A DNA stretch of 56,584 bases from Promethearchaeota archaeon (GCA_014730295.1 WJIN01000250.1:1-56584); one strand, 5' to 3'. Positions 34,583 to 44,667 are shown, counted from the first letter of the stretch. The notes: generated by a model from the sequence alone, not told the origin. Numbers and translations are program-made.

Positions 34583-36571
34583 TTATAGCTCATCTTTGAC
34601 TTCTTTATAAAAGTCCAGTGAATCGGGATTTCTTAGAGCCCCACGATTAGATACATCCATCCCATGAAGGATTTTCGTGATGGCTATTTCTACCTTTTTC
34701 CCGCTGAATGTATATGGTATTGTCTCCTCGGGTACTTCCTTAATCATCGCGGGTACGTGTCTAGGTGAGGCTTTTTCCCTTAGAGTTGTTTTTATTCTAT
34801 TTTTTAGCTCATCATTTAATTCGGCATCCCCAGCCAATTCAACGAAAAGAATAACTTCAACATTCCCTTGATCATCCTTATGGCCTATGGCCAAGCTATC
34901 AGCAACCTCTGGAAGTTGTTCGACCACATTATAAATCTCAGAGGTACCAATTCTAACTCCTGATGGTTTAAGTGTCGCATCGGATCGTCCCCAGAATGTA
35001 ATCCCTCCCGTGTCACTATGATACACAATCCAGTCACCATGGCGCCATACATTTATCCCCAGCTCATCATAATATTCAAAGTAAGCAGATTTATACTTCG
35101 ACATATTCTCATCATCGCCCCAGAAATAGATTGGCATAGACGGGGCTGGCGCTTCGCATACTAATTCCGCTTGCTGGTCTCTTACTGGTTCTCCATTCTC
35201 ATCATATGCTTCTACCTTCATAGCTAGCGCTGGTCCTTGTAACTCTCCAGAATATACAGGGAGTATAGGTAAGGCTCCCGCAAAACATCCATTGATATCA
35301 GTACCCCCAGAAATTGAATTGAAATAGAGATCTTTATTTATCTGATTATAGCACCATTCAAATCCTTCTGGGCTGAGGGCGCTCGCTGTTTGAGAGATTT
35401 CTCTTAATGATGAAACATCATATTGTTCTTTTGGTTTTAGTCCTTGACCCATTAGATAATGAATATAAGTTGCCGAAACTCCAAATATTGACACTCTATA
35501 TTTTTCTATCAACTCGAACATTCGTAAGGGTTCCGGATATAGAGGATTACCGTCATATAAAAATATCGTAGCACCGACTCCAAGGGAGCTAATCAACCAG
35601 TTCCACATCATCCATGAAGGCGCGGTGATATAATTGATAACATCGTCGCGTTTGAGATCCGTAGAGAGAATTAACTCCTTTAAATGATTTATAAGTACTC
35701 CACCCCCACTCTGTACCATACATTTTGGTTTTCCCGTCGTTCCTGATGAAAACATAATATAAACAGGATGGCTGAACGGTAATTGCTCAAATTCTAGTTC
35801 GGGGGCTTCTTCTTTAGAGATAAAATCATCCCAATGAACTGCTTTGGGAATGCTGCTAATGTCCGGTTTATTATCTGATACATAGGAAACCACAACCACC
35901 TTTTCTATTGAGGGAATCGCATCGACAACTTCCTTAACATTCGGAATAATGCTAAATACACTATCTTTATAAAAATAACCATCTACGGCAAATAATACTC
36001 GTGGCTCAATTTGCGCAAATCGATCGATTACAGCTCTTGCTTGTAGTTCCGCCCCACATGAGGCCCAGATCGCCCCGATACTTGTCGTCGCGAGCATTGC
36101 AACTGGAGTTTCAATCAGATTGGGGATATAGGACACTACCCTGTCACCTGCTTCTATTCCCATCTCTCTGAGAGATTTTGCAATACGCGCTACTTCATTG
36201 TTAAGCTCTTTATAGGTTATTTTTTTAGTCTTTTTCGTCTCACCTTGAAAGATAAAGGCGAGTTGATCATCATCATATTTTAGAAGATTCTCCGCGAAAT
36301 TTAACCGTGCACCGGGAAACCAATTCGCCCCCGGGAATTTATCAAGATCATCTACCACCTCCTCATACTTTTTAGATGCGATTATATCTGCAAAATCCCA
36401 GAAAGCGGCCCAAAAATCGGCTATCTTTTCCACAGACCATTTATATAAGTCTTTTGCTCCTTTGATATTCTTATCATAGTTTTCATTTACAAACTCGATA
36501 AATTTGGTCACATTTGCGTTTTCAATCCATTCTTGACTCGGCTCCCATAATTTTTTACGTTCTTCGCTCAT
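34583..36571 (-). CDS. acsA: Acetoacetyl-CoA synthetase
   Basis: An adenylate-forming ligase of about 662 residues. The N-terminal region (LWEPSQEWIENANVTKFIEFV and the WFPGARLNFAENLL block) is that of acetoacetyl-CoA synthetase rather than acetyl-CoA synthetase. The ATP-binding loop is FSSGTTGKPK near residue 278. Later marks are SISGGTDINGCF, a WRHGDW segment before the hinge, and the C-terminal catalytic Lys in YTFSGKKVEIA. It activates acetoacetate (or a related 3-ketoacid) to the CoA ester using ATP. The ATG at 36571 was preferred over a GTG at 36580. It could feed the thiolase at 7253. It is a single gene, divergent from the broken CoA-transferase. The symbol is tentative; acetoacetate enzymes are also called aacS. 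Confidence 0.87.
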   Translation of the reverse strand: MSEERKKLWEPSQEWIENANVTKFIEFVNENYDKNIKGAKDLYKWSVEKIADFWAAFWDFADIIASKKYEEVVDDLDKFPGANWFPGARLNFAENLLKYDDDQLAFIFQGETKKTKKITYKELNNEVARIAKSLREMGIEAGDRVVSYIPNLIETPVAMLATTSIGAIWASCGAELQARAVIDRFAQIEPRVLFAVDGYFYKDSVFSIIPNVKEVVDAIPSIEKVVVVSYVSDNKPDISSIPKAVHWDDFISKEEAPELEFEQLPFSHPVYIMFSSGTTGKPKCMVQSGGGVLINHLKELILSTDLKRDDVINYITAPSWMMWNWLISSLGVGATIFLYDGNPLYPEPLRMFELIEKYRVSIFGVSATYIHYLMGQGLKPKEQYDVSSLREISQTASALSPEGFEWCYNQINKDLYFNSISGGTDINGCFAGALPILPVYSGELQGPALAMKVEAYDENGEPVRDQQAELVCEAPAPSMPIYFWGDDENMSKYKSAYFEYYDELGINVWRHGDWIVYHSDTGGITFWGRSDATLKPSGVRIGTSEIYNVVEQLPEVADSLAIGHKDDQGNVEVILFVELAGDAELNDELKNRIKTTLREKASPRHVPAMIKEVPEETIPYTFSGKKVEIAITKILHGMDVSNRGALRNPDSLDFYKEVKDEL

Positions 36572-36756
36572 TTTTTCCACATATAATTTATTGAATTTTT
36601 ATATTGTGTAATTTGATCTTCATTCTATTAAATATTTCTTCTCAGAATCAATTGATTTATTATTTATGAAAGCAATCTGGAAATGCGCTTAGAAAATCTA
36701 TTTAAATGAAGAGAATTAAATCTATAACAAAAAAGGAAAATATATTCATTATCAAT

Positions 36757-37978
36757 ATGCCTAAAATATTTGATGGATTAAGAGTTTTAGACTGCAGTCA
36801 GTTCATTAGTGGTCCCTGGGCAAGCATCTTTTTTGCCGATCAAGGAGCAGAAGTGATTAAGGTGGAAATATAGTACGCCATTCGCGTATTAACCATAACC
36901 TCCTCCTTTTGGTGAAGCCTTTCGATTATTTACGATCTATGATAAAACTATATTTCCACTCTTTTCAATTTTAAACCGAGGGAAAAAATCAATATCATTA
37001 AACCTGCGGAAAGAAGAAACAAAACCCATATTTAAAAAATTGGTTAAAAAATCAGATGTACTAATTGAAAATTTTGTAAAAGATACTATGGAGAGATGGG
37101 GGCTGGGATATTCTGAACTAAAAAAAATTAATCCAAAACTAATTTATGCTAAGATATCAGGATATGGGAATGAGGGTCTCGAAAAATATACAAGCAAAAC
37201 TGCATTTGATATCATCATACAAAGCGAGGCAGCAATATTAGATGCTTTAGGTTTAAAAAAAGGTCCACCAAAACTTCCAATAGCGGATTATACTGCGGGA
37301 CATGTTGCTGCGATCGGAATCAGTCAGGCGTTGTATCATAGGGAAAAAACAGGAAAAGGACAATTTATAGATATATCCATGCTTGATCTAATGTTTGCAA
37401 TCAATATGCGCGCCCAAGCCCGAGAATTTATCTCTATGGCAAAGACCTTAGAATTGGGATCTAAATTTTTACCTGTCTATAACCAATATCAAACAAAAGA
37501 TGGAATGATTGTATTAACTACATTAACAGAAAAACAATTTCAGAGACTTATGAGTGATATATTAAATAAGCCCGAGTTATTAGAAGATCCAAGATTTAAT
37601 AATATCATCAAACGTTTTAATTATGTTGACGAATTAGATGAGATCATTGGGAGATGGAGTAAAAATTTAACTCGAGATGAAGCGATACGCCAACTAGAGA
37701 AAGTTAGAATACCATGCGGTAAGGTTATTCCTATGAATGAGGTTCATAAACATCCAAATTTGAAAGAAAGAGGGATGCTACTTAAGAATTTTGATTTCTC
37801 GAAGTGGGGAGTTGAGAAAGCAACTATTCCAGGTCCACTCATTAAATTCTCTGATGTTAATGGTACAGTGGAATCCGCGGGCCCTATATTTGGAGCTCAT
37901 AATGAGGAGATTTATACTGATCTCTTAGGATATTCAAAAGAAGAATTAGAACAATTCCGAAGTAAAAAAATAATTTAG
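36757..37978 (+). pseudogene. Broken class III (CaiB/BaiF) CoA-transferase
   Basis: The ATG at 36757 opens MPKIFDGLRVLDCSQFISGP and continues to EVIKVEI, a standard start of the family, but meets a TAG at 36871. The rest of the protein is read one frame over, from about 36899 (PPPFGEAFRL, then ILNRGKKSISLNL, KKSDVLIENF) without a break to 37978. About 26 bases of uncertain frame separate the two parts, so a nonsense change and a shift in length are both needed. The catalytic Asp is kept in DISMLDLMFA. The C-terminal part alone, from a GTG or ATG near 37040, would lack the first Rossmann strands. Such enzymes move CoA between carboxylic acids; this copy is probably inactive unless the assembly is wrong. 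Confidence 0.85.
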
Positions 37979-38018
37979 ACTTAAATTTATAAAAAAGTTA
38001 GGAAATTAACCCATAATA

Positions 38019-39758
38019 TTATTCTATTAAATTATGAGTACATAGATAAAGAAATCTCTCCATATAGTAAAGTTTATACTGATTAAAATGTCCCGAATAG
38101 TAGAGATCATTCCCATGTCCTTGAAATGGAAATAAAATTACACAACAATCATTGTTCCCTGCGAGATCATATTGGTCTTTTATATGTTCAGTTTCTAACA
38201 AGCAAAAATCTTTCGTTCCTTGGAACATCAAGCAAGGCGGACTATCGGAAGTAATAAAATAATTTTCGGGGTTTCTAAACTCATCTTTCCCTTTTATTAT
38301 ATTTTCAGTAGGATCCGCGGGATAAACTGGGATAATCCCTTTGATATTAATATGTGAACCGAAAAGGTCTGTATAGCTCCCATTATCGATTAACAAGGCA
38401 GTTGCTAATGAGAGGTGACCTCCAGCGGAATTTCCAGTTATAAACACAGAATCTAAATTTAGATTATATTTAGCAAATTCGCTCGTATTCAGTTGTTTTG
38501 TAAAATTTCCAATATGTCTGAGTTGATCATCAATAGTAAAATTCCCTCCAACTCCTTCAGGAGTAGGGATTATAAAGAAAGTTCCTTCCTTTAATCCATA
38601 TTGGATATCAAATACTATATATCCTTGGGCAGCGAAATATTTATTAACTTGCAACATATTACTCGGTCCTTTATCTCCGATTGTCCATGCACCACCATGG
38701 ATATTAATAATTACAGAATTATTTCCTGGCAGTGAACTACCATCCCCTTTAGGATAATAGGCATCATAGGCTAATGTAATCCCTTCACTTGAATTAGAAT
38801 AGAAAGGTACGTCTATATCCATATTACAATCCTTTGGGTGATTTCCTAAGAAAAGTTCGGCCATCGTGAATGGAGTAGTTTGGAAATATTGATTCATTGA
38901 TGGATCTATATTGGAACGCCAATTCTCGCCAAACGCTTTGGAAAAGTCTACTTCTGCTTGTATTGATGTATAAGGAGTAGAAAATATGGGTAGCAAAAAA
39001 AGACTTGAAAGAAATAAGCCGTAAATTAGTATTCCGTAAAAGAGATATGGTCGTTCGTGCCTATTCATCATTATTAAGAAAATTATTGTCGTGGAAAGCA
39101 CAATAAAAAACAGAAATATCGAAAATTGAAAGAAAATTATTCCAATCAACCAAGCTGTGATATCAGTTAACGGTGAGAAAGCTAAAGCAAATCCTACATA
39201 TGAGAGGAGCCCAAGAGTCAGTATTCCAAAGAATAGTAAGATCGATTTTAGAATTTTCTTAGAATGATTTTTGTTCTTACCATTTTCTATCTCAGAATGT
39301 TGTTTCCATAAATTTCTATTATTGTGATTTTTTATATTTAAATATGAGATTAGCGTTCCCAAACCTAAGATTCCAAAAAATCCAAAATAGACCATAAAAT
39401 AATATCCAATAGTAGCGTATATTTCATTTGAATATGTCATAGAAATCATTAAATTTCCCAATAGGATCAATAAAATTGCTATATTAATAAATATTAAATA
39501 AAAATAGCATAATTTATTCATCTTACCTCCCAATCTGGAACTCGGATCTACTCGTATTCTGGTGATATAAATTAATACAAAATTCCCGATAAAATTAACA
39601 AAAATAAGAATTCCATAGATATACCATATAATAGAAGCGATTTGTATTGAGATATAGAAGATTGCTAAGAATATATCTAACAAATTTAATACAAATAATG
39701 GATAGCTCACGTTTTTTATCGTAAATCGTGCTTTCATATTTTGAAAAAATTCATTCAT
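38019..39758 (-). CDS. Membrane-anchored alpha/beta hydrolase (copy A)
   Basis: A 579-residue protein in two halves. The first 265 residues hold six or seven hydrophobic helices. The second half is an alpha/beta hydrolase of the hormone-sensitive lipase/carboxylesterase type, with oxyanion motif NIHGGAW and nucleophile Ser444 in TGNSAGGH. An Asp lies in GTKDFCLLE and a His in FQGHGND. Many Asn-x-Ser/Thr sites in the hydrolase half suggest it faces outward, where it would cut esters or peptides. Five or more Cys in the hydrolase half could form disulfides. The ATG at 39758 matches the start of its twin at 41714. It is one of a tandem pair; the two proteins are alike along their whole length. 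Confidence 0.85.
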   Translation of the reverse strand: MNEFFQNMKARFTIKNVSYPLFVLNLLDIFLAIFYISIQIASIIWYIYGILIFVNFIGNFVLIYITRIRVDPSSRLGGKMNKLCYFYLIFINIAILLILLGNLMISMTYSNEIYATIGYYFMVYFGFFGILGLGTLISYLNIKNHNNRNLWKQHSEIENGKNKNHSKKILKSILLFFGILTLGLLSYVGFALAFSPLTDITAWLIGIIFFQFSIFLFFIVLSTTIIFLIMMNRHERPYLFYGILIYGLFLSSLFLLPIFSTPYTSIQAEVDFSKAFGENWRSNIDPSMNQYFQTTPFTMAELFLGNHPKDCNMDIDVPFYSNSSEGITLAYDAYYPKGDGSSLPGNNSVIINIHGGAWTIGDKGPSNMLQVNKYFAAQGYIVFDIQYGLKEGTFFIIPTPEGVGGNFTIDDQLRHIGNFTKQLNTSEFAKYNLNLDSVFITGNSAGGHLSLATALLIDNGSYTDLFGSHINIKGIIPVYPADPTENIIKGKDEFRNPENYFITSDSPPCLMFQGTKDFCLLETEHIKDQYDLAGNNDCCVILFPFQGHGNDLYYSGHFNQYKLYYMERFLYLCTHNLIE

Positions 39759-39971
39759 ATACAAAATAAATTCCTACAAAATTTAAACATTTTAAGTTAT
39801 TTTTCGGAAATCTCTATCTTATATTTTGAATTTAAAAATTTATAATTAGATGAGATTCTCGTCGATTTATCAAATTAATCCAAGGATGGAGTAAACTAAT
39901 TTTGATGAATAAAAATAAATTCACATAAAATTAAAAAAAAGGGGATGGAGGGAATTTAGTATCCTTTTTTA

Positions 39972-41714
39972 TTATTCTATTAAATCATGAGTACACAGAT
40001 AAAGAAATCTCTCCATATAATAGAGTTTATACTGATTAAAATGTCCTGAATAGTAGAGATCGTTTGCGTGGCCTTGAAATGGAAACCAAATTGTACAACA
40101 ATCATCATTCCCTGCGAGATCATATTGTTCTTTTATATGGTCAGTTTCTAACAGGCAAAAGTCTTTTGTTCCTTGAAACATTAAGCAAGGCGGACTGTCG
40201 GATGTAATAAAATAATTTTCGGGGTTTCTAAATTCGTCCCTTCCTGCGATAAGGCTCTCAGAAGGATTTCCAGGATATAAAGGAATTATGCCCTTAATAT
40301 TGAGATGGGAACCAAATAGATCTGTATAACTACCATTATCGATTAATAAGGCAGTTGCTAATGATAGATGGCCTCCAGCGGAATTTCCCATTATAAATAC
40401 CGAATTTAGGTTCATATCGTATTTATCAAATGCACTCATATTTAGTTGCTTTGTAAAATTCCCGATATGTCTGAGTTGATCATCGATAGAAAAGTTCCCC
40501 ACTACGTCTGGAGGAGTCGGAATAAAACTAGTTCCTCCTTCCTTAAGTCCATATTGAATGTCAAATACAACATAGCCTTGAGCTGCAAAATATTTATTAA
40601 CCTGCAACATATTATACATTCCTTTATCGCCAGCAACCCAAGCACCTCCGTGAATATTGATGAGTACTGAATTATTACCCGGTAATAAACTCCCGTTCAC
40701 TTTAGGATAATATGCATCAAACGCTAAGGTAATATTCTCACTTGCGTTGGAATAATATTGGAGATCTATATCAATATTGCACTCTTTGGGATGATTTCCT
40801 AGAAAATATTCCGTTAATGTGAAAGGTGTAGTCTGGAAATATTGTTGGGCAGTAGAGGTAGGGATCTTTGATCTCCAAGTTTCTCCAAATGCTTGAGAAA
40901 AATCATTTTCTGCTTGGATCGAAGTGTAAGGTGTAGAAAATAAGGGAAGCAGAAAACTGCTGGAAATTAATAAACCAATAAGAGCAACAGGATAAAAAAA
41001 ATAAGGATTTTTACGCCGGTTTATCATGATCAGAAAGATAGTTGTAGCAGAAAACATTATCAAGAATAAAAATAGGTAAAATGAGAAGAACACCATTCCA
41101 GCTAACCAGTTGATATAATCATCTAACGGGGCAAATATGAGAGAATAATTCAAAAGTAAACCGAAAAGTAGCGTAATTAATGCTAAAAACCCCAATATGG
41201 TTTTTACAATCTTCTGGATAAATGTCGTGTTATTGTTGGGGCTTTCTTCTGAATAATGTTTCCATAAGTTCCTATTGTCCAGATTTCTTATATTCAAATA
41301 AGATAAAAGTGTCCCTATACCGAAAATACTAAAAAATCCAAAGTATACCATAGAATAATATGCGAAATTAGTCGTTAGCTCATTTGAATAGCTAACTGAG
41401 ATCAACAAGTTTCCAAATAGGATTAACAACATTGAAATATTTAAGAAAACCAGATAGAAATAGCAAAGATAATTTATTCTGCCTCCTAATCTTGAATTTT
41501 TATTTACTCTTTTTTTCGTGAGAAAAATTAGCAAGAAATTCCCAATAAAAGCGATAAAAATAAGAATTCCATAGACATACCATACAAGAGACGATATTTG
41601 CACAGTGATATAGAAGATTCCAAAGACAATATTTACCAAGTTTAGAATAAAAAGCGGATAGCTCAGATTTCTTATCGAAAATGCAGATTTTAGTTTTTTA
41701 AAAAATTCATGCAT
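39972..41714 (-). CDS. Membrane-anchored alpha/beta hydrolase (copy B)
   Basis: A 580-residue twin of the gene at 38019-39758, with the same order of six or seven N-terminal membrane helices and a C-terminal esterase-type hydrolase. The oxyanion motif is NIHGGAW, the nucleophile is the Ser of MGNSAGGH, and the His is in FQGHAND, where copy A has GHGND. The last 200 residues are the most similar, including TSDSPPCLMFQGTKDF in both. The membrane part has drifted more. The ATG at 41714 gives MHEFFKKLKSAF. The two genes are 213 bases apart and could have separate promoters. Substrate unknown; lipid or peptide ester hydrolysis at the outer face is likely. Confidence 0.85.
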   Translation of the reverse strand: MHEFFKKLKSAFSIRNLSYPLFILNLVNIVFGIFYITVQISSLVWYVYGILIFIAFIGNFLLIFLTKKRVNKNSRLGGRINYLCYFYLVFLNISMLLILFGNLLISVSYSNELTTNFAYYSMVYFGFFSIFGIGTLLSYLNIRNLDNRNLWKHYSEESPNNNTTFIQKIVKTILGFLALITLLFGLLLNYSLIFAPLDDYINWLAGMVFFSFYLFLFLIMFSATTIFLIMINRRKNPYFFYPVALIGLLISSSFLLPLFSTPYTSIQAENDFSQAFGETWRSKIPTSTAQQYFQTTPFTLTEYFLGNHPKECNIDIDLQYYSNASENITLAFDAYYPKVNGSLLPGNNSVLINIHGGAWVAGDKGMYNMLQVNKYFAAQGYVVFDIQYGLKEGGTSFIPTPPDVVGNFSIDDQLRHIGNFTKQLNMSAFDKYDMNLNSVFIMGNSAGGHLSLATALLIDNGSYTDLFGSHLNIKGIIPLYPGNPSESLIAGRDEFRNPENYFITSDSPPCLMFQGTKDFCLLETDHIKEQYDLAGNDDCCTIWFPFQGHANDLYYSGHFNQYKLYYMERFLYLCTHDLIE

Positions 41715-42019
41715 AAGGTAAATAAAATCCTAAACAATTTAAATTATTGAAATTCCTTTCCCTAAATTGTTCTATCATCTTGTCATATCTAAAAAATCTT
41801 AAAAATACGTTATCATAATATTAAAATGATCAATAATCAAATCACCAATTATTTTGAATGATTACTCAATATACTAGTCCGATTTTAGTGTAGAAGTCGA
41901 GCAAAGGTGGTTTTTATATCAAAATAAGCCATTCATAATAAGCAGGATTGTATTTGAAGGGTGATGATTAAAGATTAAGAAAATTACATAGATTTTCAAC
42001 ATATAAAATCAAGTTGATT
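41715..42019. other. Non-coding AT-rich stretch between hydrolase and flavodoxin genes
   Basis: About 305 bases between two divergent genes. It is AT-rich and contains no frame of note, no RNA cloverleaf and no clear inverted repeat. It must hold both promoters, but several TATA-like strings are present and I cannot choose between them. Confidence 0.5.
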
Positions 42020-42583
42020 ATGAAAATGAAAAAAGTAATATTGGTATATGGAAGTAGGTATGGAAGTACTGCTGAAATTAGTGAAAAAATCGGAGAGATT
42101 CTTAAAAAAAATGATTTAGATGTGGAGTTAGTTAATCTGAAAGAGACCAAGCTAAAAAAATTACCCTCCTTAGATGAGTTTGATGGGATATTGGTTGGTT
42201 CAGGTATTAAGATAAACAAAATGACTAAAAGCGTGAGAAAATTCCTCTCAAAATTTGCAAATACTCTCAAGCAAAAAAAGAATACACTGGGGATTTTTAT
42301 TTCATGCATGATGGCAAATAATCCCGAAGAACGACCAAAAGCAAGGAATGACTATATTAAAAAGGTCTTAGAAGAAAATGGGATTGAAGTTGCGATGCTT
42401 GAGGCGTTCGGCGGCGTATTAGATTTAACAGAAGACTCAAATTTAGGGGGATTTTCAAAGAAAATTATGGAAAAAATGGCAGAGGAAGATCCCAATTTAA
42501 CTCCAGGCGGTAAAAATGATGGGCGAGACTGGGATTTGATTACAAATTTTGCCGAAGAATTCTGTACTCTACTGAATCAATAA
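42020..42583 (+). CDS. Flavodoxin-domain protein
   Basis: A protein of about 187 residues with a flavodoxin fold. The FMN phosphate loop is YGSRYGSTAEIS at residues 11-22, followed by the strand FDGILVGSGIKINKMT, a helix, TLGIFISCMMA, and a late AFGGVLDL segment. The layout resembles HemG-type menaquinone-linked protoporphyrinogen dehydrogenases and other stand-alone flavodoxins. It would carry one or two electrons in an anaerobic pathway. The start is the ATG at 42020; another ATG two codons later and a TTG at 42014 are also possible. It is a single gene with a strong T tract 12 bases downstream. Confidence 0.85.
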   Translation: MKMKKVILVYGSRYGSTAEISEKIGEILKKNDLDVELVNLKETKLKKLPSLDEFDGILVGSGIKINKMTKSVRKFLSKFANTLKQKKNTLGIFISCMMANNPEERPKARNDYIKKVLEENGIEVAMLEAFGGVLDLTEDSNLGGFSKKIMEKMAEEDPNLTPGGKNDGRDWDLITNFAEEFCTLLNQ

Positions 42584-42594
42584 TCCTCAAATAA

Positions 42595-42603
42595 TTTTTT
42601 TTT
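42595..42603 (+). terminator. T9 tract after the flavodoxin gene
   Basis: A run of nine T begins 12 bases after the stop codon of the flavodoxin gene, without a stem. Archaeal termination on T runs fits this position. Confidence 0.45.
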
Positions 42604-42714
42604 CCAAAATTCAAAAATCATATAAGAAATATGCTTAAATATAGCATAAACTTAAAAATAATTTTAGGATTTTAATCTTTAAATTTTAAAATACCAACAT
42701 AGAAGCGATTTGTT

Positions 42715-43002
42715 ATGAGTGAAGAAAAAAAGAATATTGTAGATCAATTAAACGAGGCTCTGTTAAACTTCGCGGAAAGTGCATTTGGAGAATCCGGCAA
42801 AGAATTTATCGAAGAAACCAGCGAGAAAGTGAAGGAATTATCCTCACAGAGCATTAAAAAATTTATGGAATTTTCCGATTCTGTTATCGATAATCTTAAA
42901 CTGAGTGATAATGAACAAGTGATTAAAGCAAGAGATACAGTTGAAGATCTCCTTAAGCAGGCAGGTCTTTTGAAAGATGAATTTGAAGAGGAAGAATTTT
43001 AA
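42715..43002 (+). CDS. Small acidic helical protein
   Basis: A 95-residue acidic protein, mostly helix by sequence pattern: EEKKNIVDQLNEALLNFAES, then FIEETSEKVKELSSQSIKKF, ending in DEFEEEEF. No Cys, no membrane segment and no recognised family. It is preceded by a fairly long AT-rich leader with TTAAATATA near 42635. It might be a chaperone-like or structural helper, but this is a guess. The ATG at 42715 is the only good start. Confidence 0.6.
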   Translation: MSEEKKNIVDQLNEALLNFAESAFGESGKEFIEETSEKVKELSSQSIKKFMEFSDSVIDNLKLSDNEQVIKARDTVEDLLKQAGLLKDEFEEEEF

Positions 43003-43034
43003 AAAACTATACTAAGTTTGAATCTTTTTATCTT

Positions 43035-43043
43035 ATTTTTTTT
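43035..43043 (+). terminator. T tract after the small acidic gene
   Basis: A pair of T runs (five, then nine) starts about 20 bases after the stop codon at 43002. It is a candidate archaeal terminator and lies ahead of the convergent zinc-finger gene. Confidence 0.35.
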
Positions 43044-43128
43044 AATTTGTGTTCGCTTCAACTAAATAAAAATGTATAATTGAGCTTTTTGAAAGATAAG
43101 AAAAAGTAATATAAAGTAAAAAAACAGC

Positions 43129-43377
43129 TTAAAGTACATTATTTTGCTCTAGAAAGAATCTGACTTCTTCGGGATCCACATTGAATAACTCGCCGATTAC
43201 CTGAAGCGATACCGCTTTTTCCATGCCCATTCCTTTATAGTCCTTGAAGAGGTTTATCCATGTTTGTTTTTTCTCGTACTCTTCAGGGTGTTTTTCTTGT
43301 ACATGCGCCCAATAGGGTTTTGATAAAAGTTCACCGCAATACGGGCACTCTACCGTTTTTTCATGATTCTCAGACAT
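43129..43377 (-). CDS. Small C2H2-type zinc-finger protein
   Basis: An 82-residue protein with one Cys2His2-like finger: CPYCGELL near residues 11-18 and WAHVQEKH near residues 23-30. The remainder is a helical domain (MEKAVSLQVIGELFNVDPEEVRFFLEQ), which reads like a helix-turn-helix or UBA-like unit. It could bind DNA or a protein partner. Such small single-finger proteins are common in Asgard and other archaea. It is a single gene with an ATG at 43377, convergent with the small acidic gene. Confidence 0.7.
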   Translation of the reverse strand: MSENHEKTVECPYCGELLSKPYWAHVQEKHPEEYEKKQTWINLFKDYKGMGMEKAVSLQVIGELFNVDPEEVRFFLEQNNVL

Positions 43378-43558
43378 AATAATTAGCCTATAGAAATATT
43401 ATTCACAATTTTATCTCTGAATATTATATTCACACAATATATATAATTATGATGAAATAAGCTAATTTAAATTTAAGTTCAAATGAGAATTAAGCAATAA
43501 GTTAGTCTAAAATAATTGTAAAAAAATTAGATAGACCTTTACCATTAAATTTGAGCCA

Positions 43559-44071
43559 TTACCATTTCCTTTTAAGATCCTTACGAGTTAATTTTCGAAC
43601 CTTATCGACCGCCCATTCAACAAATTCGTGGCATTTTTTACTCCAGATTTCGTTTTCTTGATACTCTTGCATTCCATTTGGGTCGCTAAAATCATAGCCG
43701 CACAGATCAGCACAAACCACGGTCCCCCACTTTTCTTCGAATTCGGAGCAGTATTTTGAAGCTTTTAAATATGCCATAGCCATCGTTACGGGATCCATTT
43801 TCTTTTTTCCGCCCATTATGATACCGATTGCGGCGCATGCTCCAGCAACAGCCCCGCAGGCCCCTTGCCAACCATCTTTAGACTTATAACCCCCAAAACC
43901 ACCAGCGAGCGGCATCGCAAGGTTATGAAACATGTAATTATCCACACCCAGTACATCTAAGATATTTGTAAAGGTCAATTCTGCGCAGTTTACACCTTTT
44001 TTTAGTGTGGGGAGGGTTTCTTTTAATTCCTCAATTTTTTTATCAAATTTTTGTTGTATATCATCCGACAT
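43559..44071 (-). CDS. C_GCAxxG_C_C family redox protein (copy 1)
   Basis: A 170-residue member of the C_GCAxxG_C_C (putative redox-active) family. An early NCAELTF gives the first Cys, the core is GACGAVAGACAAIG near residues 70-83, and later Cys occur in KYCSEF, VVCADLCGY and KKCHEF. The family is thought to bind a metal or redox centre in anaerobes; the substrate is unknown. It is next to a second, diverged family member at 44155, and both face a ferredoxin-like gene. The ATG at 44071 follows a short AT-rich leader. Confidence 0.8.
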   Translation of the reverse strand: MSDDIQQKFDKKIEELKETLPTLKKGVNCAELTFTNILDVLGVDNYMFHNLAMPLAGGFGGYKSKDGWQGACGAVAGACAAIGIIMGGKKKMDPVTMAMAYLKASKYCSEFEEKWGTVVCADLCGYDFSDPNGMQEYQENEIWSKKCHEFVEWAVDKVRKLTRKDLKRKW

Positions 44072-44154
44072 AGTAGTTGACTAACCTCCAATTAATAATA
44101 ATTTCCGTGAGTAAAATAATAAGTTGAATATCGAATTATTTAAAGTTGATATTC

Positions 44155-44667
44155 TTATTTCCTCAGAGTAAATCCATTTTTAAGGATAATTTTCGTAGCC
44201 ATTTTCGCAACATCTCCCACGATTGCAGAACAATTTTGAAGCATTCCGGATTTAATTGCTTCTTTCATCCCATCAGAAGACCATAAATCAAAAGTTCTTC
44301 CCATTGTAGCTTTCTGAACATCATGGCAACGACAAGTACCGTATTTATCAATATATTTATCATGGAGTTCTTTCACGAGTTTATAGGATTTCATTGGTTT
44401 ATACATATCGTTAAAATCCTGTTTTTCTCGTCCAAAAAGATAGCCGAACACCATCGAAGCTCCTACCAACGCTCCGCAAGACCCATCACCGGTTAACCCC
44501 AGTCCGTCGGCTAACCCGCTTGCAGATTTGAAAACATCTTCATTCCATATCCCTAAAGCTTCAAATATCGCAGCTATCGCGGTTTGGGCACATCCGGTAC
44601 AAGTCTGCTCATATTTTTTTCCCAATTCTTCCGCTTTTATTAGGATATCTTCTTTAGAATCTGTCAT
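44155..44667 (-). CDS. C_GCAxxG_C_C family redox protein (copy 2)
   Basis: A protein of about 170 residues in the same family as 43559-44071. It has CTGCAQTAIAAIFEALG near residue 18, GDGSCGALVGASM near residue 62, CRCHDV near residue 117 and a late NCSAIVGD. Similarity to copy 1 is low outside the Cys positions, so the duplication is old or the two were acquired separately. I chose the ATG at 44667 (MTDSKED); an ATG at 44676 would add three residues, and a longer frame to 44739 has an unlikely N-terminus. It precedes copy 1 in the same direction and may share its transcript. Confidence 0.78.
   Translation of the reverse strand: MTDSKEDILIKAEELGKKYEQTCTGCAQTAIAAIFEALGIWNEDVFKSASGLADGLGLTGDGSCGALVGASMVFGYLFGREKQDFNDMYKPMKSYKLVKELHDKYIDKYGTCRCHDVQKATMGRTFDLWSSDGMKEAIKSGMLQNCSAIVGDVAKMATKIILKNGFTLRK

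Noticed and set aside
36871..36873. Reading the TAG in the CoA-transferase as pyrrolysine
   Set aside because: A frame change is also needed a few bases later, so a recoded codon alone does not restore the protein.
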